This document shows, piece after piece, positions 60,004 to 64,000 of a stretch of 64,000 bases of DNA. The number at the start of each line of letters is the position of its first letter. Within the stretch, counting starts at the first letter, position 1. This DNA comes from Streptomyces alboniger. Lineage in GTDB: Bacteria > Actinomycetota > Actinomycetes > Streptomycetales > Streptomycetaceae. The notes beneath the pieces are model-generated. The model saw only the letters and a program-made list of their open reading frames with translations. It searched no databases and had not been told where the DNA came from. Location: positions 2,108,001-2,172,000 of the forward strand of contig NZ_CP023695.1 of NCBI RefSeq assembly GCF_008704395.1. Reading direction: 5' to 3'. The position numbers and the translations under genes were made by a program.

Positions 60004-60064
60004 CGCCGTATTGTCTAGGGGTCACACGCCCTTGGGGTCCGCAGCCCCTGCCGGAGGAGCTCTC

Positions 60065-60688
60065 ATGACCGCGCCCGTCGTTCACTCGCTGCGCGAACAG
60101 ATCCGCGAGCACATCGTGGAGGGGATCGTCAGCGGGCGCTGGAAGCCGGGCGAGCGCATCGTGGAGCGGCGGATCGCCGTGGAGCTGGAGGTCTCCCAGA
60201 CCCCGGTGCGGGAGGCGCTGCGCGAGCTGGAGACGCTGCGGCTGATCGAGTCCGCGCCCAACAAGGGCGTACGCGTACGGAACTTGACGGCGGCGGACCT
60301 GGAGGAGAGCTACCCGGTGCGGGCGGGTCTTGAGGCGATCGCCGCGGAGCTGGCGGCGGAGCGGCTGGCCGAGGACTGCTCGGCGCTCGAACCGCACGTC
60401 GCCGCCCTCTACGAGGCGGACCAGGCGTCCGACGGCACCGGGCAGGTGCGGCACACCGTCGCCTTCCACCGTGAGCTGGTGCGGGCCGCCGACAACTCCG
60501 TCCTCCTGCACACCTGGGAGGGTCTCGGCATCGAGGTCTTCACCGCGCTGTCCATCCGCTGGCTGGGCACGGTCCAGCAGTCGTACGCGGAGGAGCACGA
60601 GGCCCTCGTCTCGGCGTTCCGGCGGCGTGATCCCGCCATTGCGGAGCTGGTGAAGGCGCACGTGCTGGGCTGCGCGCCGCGGGCCTGA
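60065..60688 (+). CDS. GntR/FadR-family transcriptional regulator
   Basis: 207 residues from the ATG at 60065, with GGAGGAG four bases upstream. Winged helix at about 8-75: SLREQIREHIVEGIVSGRWKPGERIVERRIAVELEVSQTPVREALRELETLRLI. C-terminal FCD effector domain (about 90-200) has three conserved His-type ligand positions among TVAFHRELVRAADN. It lies directly upstream of aceE and behind sucB, so pyruvate or a related acid is the likely signal. The target could be the palindrome at 60830-60844. That link is inference. Confidence 0.88.
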   Translation: MTAPVVHSLREQIREHIVEGIVSGRWKPGERIVERRIAVELEVSQTPVREALRELETLRLIESAPNKGVRVRNLTAADLEESYPVRAGLEAIAAELAAERLAEDCSALEPHVAALYEADQASDGTGQVRHTVAFHRELVRAADNSVLLHTWEGLGIEVFTALSIRWLGTVQQSYAEEHEALVSAFRRRDPAIAELVKAHVLGCAPRA

Positions 60689-60827
60689 GGCTGTGCTCAT
60701 CCGTGGGCGCCGCCCCGCAGACGTGTTCCCACCTGCGTAAACCCTTCAAATCGAAGGCACCGCGTGCCCGCTTTACTGGCACCGGATGCCGACTTTCGCG
60801 ATCTGGGGAAGTTTTTCGCTCAACGCT

Positions 60828-60857
60828 TTGATCGATCATCGATCACGGGCTTACAGT
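60828..60857 (+). promoter_or_regulatory. aceE promoter overlapped by a palindromic operator candidate
   Basis: TTGATC (60828-60833), 18 bases, TACAGT (60852-60857). The perfect palindrome GATCGATCATCGATC (60830-60844) covers the -35 and spacer. A related half-site ATCGATGG follows near 60860. Predicted leader about 125 bases. The 301-base gap otherwise lacks a gene. Confidence 0.6.
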
Positions 60858-60989
60858 CATCGATGGCCCTGTGGCGGAGCCACACCAACGATTCCGCACC
60901 AGAGCCTCACGCCCTGTCCTGCCAAAGACACCGGGCACCCCCACCCCTTACCGAACAGGGGACCCCCTCCGACTCAGGAAGGCGGCGCA

Positions 60990-63695
60990 ATGACCGACCC
61001 CTCCGCAATCCAGCCGAGCGAGCTCGACCAGCTCCCGGACCGCGACCCCGAGGAGACCGCCGAATGGCAGGCCTCTCTGGACGCCGTTACTCAGGCGGCC
61101 GGGCCGCACCGTGCCGCGTACCTGATGCGCCGCACGCTGGAGCGCGCCGAGGGCGCGGGCCTGGCGCTGCCGAAGCTCCTCGAGACCGACTACGTCAACA
61201 CCATCCCCACCTCCGCCGAGCCGTCCATCGACGGTGACGAGGAGATGGAGCGGAAGATCACCGCGTGGAACCGCTGGAACGCGGCCGCGATGGTCACCCG
61301 CGGCGCCAAGCACGGCGTCGGCGGCCACATAGCGACCTTCGCGTCCGCGGCCTGGCTGTACGAGACCGGCTTCAACCACTTCTTCAAGGGCAAGGAGTCC
61401 GGCGAGGCCGCGGGCTCCGGCGACCAGCTCTACATCCAGGGCCACGCCTCCCCCGGCATCTACGCCCGCGCCTTCCTCGACGGTCGGCTGAACGAGACGC
61501 AGCTCGACAACTTCCGGCAGGAGGCGGGCGGCAACGGCCTGCCCTCCTACCCGCACCCGCGCCGCCTCCCCTGGCTGTGGGAGTTCCCGACGGTGTCGAT
61601 GGGCCTCGGCCCGCTCTCCGCGATCTACCAGGCGCGCTTCAACCGCTACCTGACCAACCGCGGCATCAAGGACGTCTCCTCCTCGCACGTGTGGGCGTTC
61701 CTCGGTGACGGCGAGATGGACGAGCCCGAGTCGACGGCGGCCCTCGCACTGGCCGCGCGTGAGGGCCTCGACAACCTCACGTACGTCATCAACTGCAACC
61801 TCCAGCGCCTCGACGGCCCCGTCCGCGCCAACTTCCGCGTGGTGCAGGAGCTGGAGGCCCAGTTCCGCGGCGCCGGCTGGAACGTCATCAAGGTCCTGTG
61901 GGGCAACGCCTGGGACGAGCTGTTCCAGCTCGACACCACGGGCGCCCTGGTCCGCCGTCTGCGCGAGGTGCCGGACGCGCAGTTCCAGACGTACGCGACG
62001 CGCGACGCCGCCTACATCCGCGAGCACTTCTTCGGCGCCGAGCCCGCCCTCGTCGAGCTGGGCAAGCTGCTCACGGACGACAAGATCAGTGAGTGCTTCC
62101 ACCTCTCGCGCGGCGGCCACGAGGCCCGCAAGGTGTACGCCGCCTACCGCGCGGCGCTCACCCACAAGGGCGCGCCGACCGTGATCCTCGCGCAGACGGT
62201 CAAGGGCTTCACCCTCGGCAAGGGCTTCGAGTCCAAGAACGCCAACCACCAGATGAAGAAGCTGACGGTGGACGAGTTCAAGGACATGCGCGACCTGCTG
62301 GGTCTGCCGATCCCGGACAGCGCGTTCGTCGACGGCCAGGTGCCCTACGGCCACCCCGGCGCCGACTCCCCCGAGGTCCGCTACCTCCAGGAGCGCCGCG
62401 CGGCCCTCGGCGGCCCGGCCCCGGCCCGCCGCACCCAGCCGCTGGCCCCGCTGCCCGCCGCCGCGGACAAGACGTTCGCGTCCTTCGACAAGGGCTCCGG
62501 CTCGCAGTCCGTGGCGACGACCATGGCGTTCGTACGCCTGGTGAAGGACCTCGTACGCGACAAGGAGACCGGCAAGCGCTGGGTGCCGATCGTCCCCGAC
62601 GAGGCGCGCACCTTCGGCATGGAGAGCCTCTTCCCGTCGCTGGGCATCTACTCCCCCAAGGGCCAGACGTACGAGCCGGTCGACCGCGACCAGCTGATGT
62701 ACTACAAGGAGGCCAAGGACGGCCAGATCCTCAACGAGGGGATCACCGAGGCCGGTTCCATGGCGGACTTCATCGCCGCGTCCACGTCGTACGCGACGCA
62801 CGGCGAAGCGATGATCCCCTTCTACATCTTCTACTCGATGTTCGGCTGGCAGCGCACCGCCGACCAGATGTGGCAGCTCGGCGACCAGCTCGGCCGCGGC
62901 TTCCTCGTGGGCGCCACGGCCGGTCGTACGACGCTGACGGGCGAGGGCCTCCAGCACGCCGACGGCCACTCGCCGGTGATCGCCGCGACCAACCCGGCCG
63001 CGCTGACGTACGACCCGGCGTTCGCGTACGAGATCGCGGCGATCGTCAAGGACGGCCTGCGCCGTATGTACGGCGAGGCGGCCCCCGGCGAGGACCCGAA
63101 CGTCTTCTACTACCTCACCGTCTACAACGAGCCGATGCCGCAGCCCGCCAAGCCCGCGGGCGTCGACGAGGGCATCCTGCGCGGCCTCTACCGCTTCAAC
63201 ACGGCGGAGTCGGCGGGCCTGGCGCCCGCGGCCGACGCCGCGCGCATCCAGCTGCTCGGCTCCGGCACGGCCATCCACTGGACCCTCGCCGCGCAGAAGA
63301 TGCTCGCCGAGGAGTGGGGCGTGGCCGCGGACGTGTGGTCCGCGACGTCCTGGACCGAGCTGCGGCGTGACGCCCTGGAGGCGGACGAGGCGCTGCTGCG
63401 CGGCGAGGAGCGCATTCCCTTCGTGCGCCAGGCGCTCGAAGGCGCTCAGGGTCCCGTGCTCGCCGTCTCCGACTACATGCGTCAGGTCCCCGACCAGATC
63501 GCCCAGTGGGTCGAGCAGGACTACTCCTCGCTCGGCGCGGACGGCTTCGGCCTCTCCGACACGCGGGACGCGGCGCGCCGCCACTTCGGCGTCGACGCGG
63601 AGTCGATCGTCGTCGCGGCGTTGGCCCGGCTCGCCGCGCGGGGTGAGGTTCCCGCCTCGGCGGTGAAGGAGGCTCGGGCCAAGTACGGCCTGTAG
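60990..63695 (+). CDS. aceE: pyruvate dehydrogenase E1, homodimeric (AceE)
   Basis: 901 residues, the usual length for homodimeric E1. The ATG at 60990 has AGGAAGG seven bases upstream. The thiamine diphosphate site reads [10 protein letters not shown]...[15 protein letters not shown] near 240-290 (GDG-N28-N motif). The [23 protein letters not shown] block near 190, [18 protein letters not shown] block near 410, and the C-terminal transketolase-like third ([27 protein letters not shown]) complete the enzyme. It decarboxylates pyruvate and acetylates an E2. It follows the GntR gene and its promoter palindrome. Confidence 0.97.
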   Translation: MTDPSAIQPSELDQLPDRDPEETAEWQASLDAVTQAAGPHRAAYLMRRTLERAEGAGLALPKLLETDYVNTIPTSAEPSIDGDEEMERKITAWNRWNAAAMVTRGAKHGVGGHIATFASAAWLYETGFNHFFKGKESGEAAGSGDQLYIQGHASPGIYARAFLDGRLNETQLDNFRQEAGGNGLPSYPHPRRLPWLWEFPTVSMGLGPLSAIYQARFNRYLTNRGIKDVSSSHVWAFLGDGEMDEPESTAALALAAREGLDNLTYVINCNLQRLDGPVRANFRVVQELEAQFRGAGWNVIKVLWGNAWDELFQLDTTGALVRRLREVPDAQFQTYATRDAAYIREHFFGAEPALVELGKLLTDDKISECFHLSRGGHEARKVYAAYRAALTHKGAPTVILAQTVKGFTLGKGFESKNANHQMKKLTVDEFKDMRDLLGLPIPDSAFVDGQVPYGHPGADSPEVRYLQERRAALGGPAPARRTQPLAPLPAAADKTFASFDKGSGSQSVATTMAFVRLVKDLVRDKETGKRWVPIVPDEARTFGMESLFPSLGIYSPKGQTYEPVDRDQLMYYKEAKDGQILNEGITEAGSMADFIAASTSYATHGEAMIPFYIFYSMFGWQRTADQMWQLGDQLGRGFLVGATAGRTTLTGEGLQHADGHSPVIAATNPAALTYDPAFAYEIAAIVKDGLRRMYGEAAPGEDPNVFYYLTVYNEPMPQPAKPAGVDEGILRGLYRFNTAESAGLAPAADAARIQLLGSGTAIHWTLAAQKMLAEEWGVAADVWSATSWTELRRDALEADEALLRGEERIPFVRQALEGAQGPVLAVSDYMRQVPDQIAQWVEQDYSSLGADGFGLSDTRDAARRHFGVDAESIVVAALARLAARGEVPASAVKEARAKYGL

Positions 63696-63715
63696 GCAAC
63701 CGGTACGTCGCGTCG

Positions 63716-63747
63716 GTGCGGGTCCCTGCCTGGGCGGGGGCCCACAC
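63716..63747 (+). terminator. imperfect hairpin after aceE
   Basis: GTGCGGGTCCC (63716-63726) can pair imperfectly with GGGGCCCACAC (63737-63747), 20 bases beyond the stop. Confidence 0.35.
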
Positions 63748-63776
63748 CTGTGTGTGCGTGACGGCATCATGGGGCC

Positions 63777-64000
63777 ATGCGCGCTGCCCGCCTCATCAAG
63801 ATGGTGCTTCTGCTCCAGTCACGGCCCTCCATGACCGCCGCCGAGCTGGCGGCCGAGCTGGAGGTCTCCGAGCGCACCATCACGAGGGACGCGCAGGCCC
63901 TGTCGGAGGCGGGCGTCCCCGTCTACGCCGACCGCGGCCGGACCGGCGGCTACCGCCTCATCGGCGGCTACCGCACCCGCCTGACGGGCCTGGGCCGCAG
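63777..64000 (+). CDS. HTH/WYL-type transcriptional regulator, N-terminal part (truncated by window edge)
   Basis: 74 codons from the ATG at 63777 to the window end. Starts [15 protein letters not shown], then [43 protein letters not shown], the helix-turn-helix of the DeoR/YafY group normally followed by a WYL domain. The WYL part is beyond the window. It is directly downstream of aceE on the same strand but separated by 81 bases with a weak hairpin. Target unknown. Confidence 0.8.
   Translation, partial: MRAARLIKMVLLLQSRPSMTAAELAAELEVSERTITRDAQALSEAGVPVYADRGRTGGYRLIGGYRTRLTGLGR

Noticed and set aside
60948..63770. Long open frame antisense to aceE
   Set aside because: Same GC-bias artefact; no domain and the opposite strand is a full AceE.

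Overview
The window is chromosomal DNA of a Streptomyces-type actinomycete. Base composition is very GC-rich with a strong G/C bias at third codon positions, GTG and TTG starts are common, and gene order matches what I recall of the S. coelicolor chromosome from about SCO2121 to SCO2183. It is core-genome territory: I see no tRNA, rRNA, CRISPR array, insertion sequence, prophage or biosynthetic cluster. Layout: (1) 1-13.8 kb holds the start of the sensor kinase MacS, a PlsC-type acyltransferase, a carboxylesterase, an EEP-family nuclease/phosphatase, ROK glucokinase with its small acidic neighbour, an ArsA-like ATPase, a SRPBCC protein, a metallophosphoesterase, a long-chain acyl-CoA ligase, a PimB-like mannosyltransferase, a GT-C-like membrane protein and a lipoprotein zincin. 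(2) 13.8-22.1 kb holds two tandem secreted NlpC/P60 hydrolases, a coiled-coil/NYN protein, a rhomboid protease coupled to a stand-alone Lrp-type ligand-binding domain, a class V aminotransferase behind a long leader, and trpD. (3) 22.2-31.6 kb encodes the cytochrome bcc-aa3 branch (ctaE-qcrC-qcrA-qcrB and ctaC-ctaD-ctaF), interrupted by a degenerate receiver protein and an L,D-transpeptidase lipoprotein. (4) 31.9-38.3 kb holds a cysteine desulfurase-TusA fusion, an adenosine-kinase-like PfkB protein, an A-type Fe-S carrier and quinolinate synthase. (5) 38.3-45 kb holds an RND exporter behind a two-component system, and pspA-pspAA. (6) 45-54.7 kb holds a DUF3043 protein coupled to a methyltransferase, the cobamide nucleotide-loop genes cobU, cobT and cobS scattered among envelope genes, and an MprF-like synthetase with two polytopic membrane proteins. 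(7) 54.8-64 kb holds leucyl aminopeptidase, dihydrolipoyl dehydrogenase, the two-lipoyl E2, a GntR regulator, AceE and the start of a WYL/HTH regulator. The themes connect: envelope lipids and peptidoglycan, the respiratory supercomplex those membranes carry, Fe-S and NAD supply for respiration, and the PDH/ODH complex that feeds it. From memory, the same succession (plsC, glk, pimB, NlpC/P60 pair, trpD, qcr-cta, adenosine kinase, HesB, DUF3043, cobTUS, pepA, sucB, aceE) recurs in Corynebacterium and Mycobacterium, which suggests an old actinobacterial block. The less expected signals are two near-identical palindromes flanking the nadA -10 box, a palindrome on the aceE promoter, a likely CTG start in a coupled gene pair, a series of leaderless genes, an MBL-CobU fusion, and a small envelope cluster with a His/Asp-rich membrane protein.
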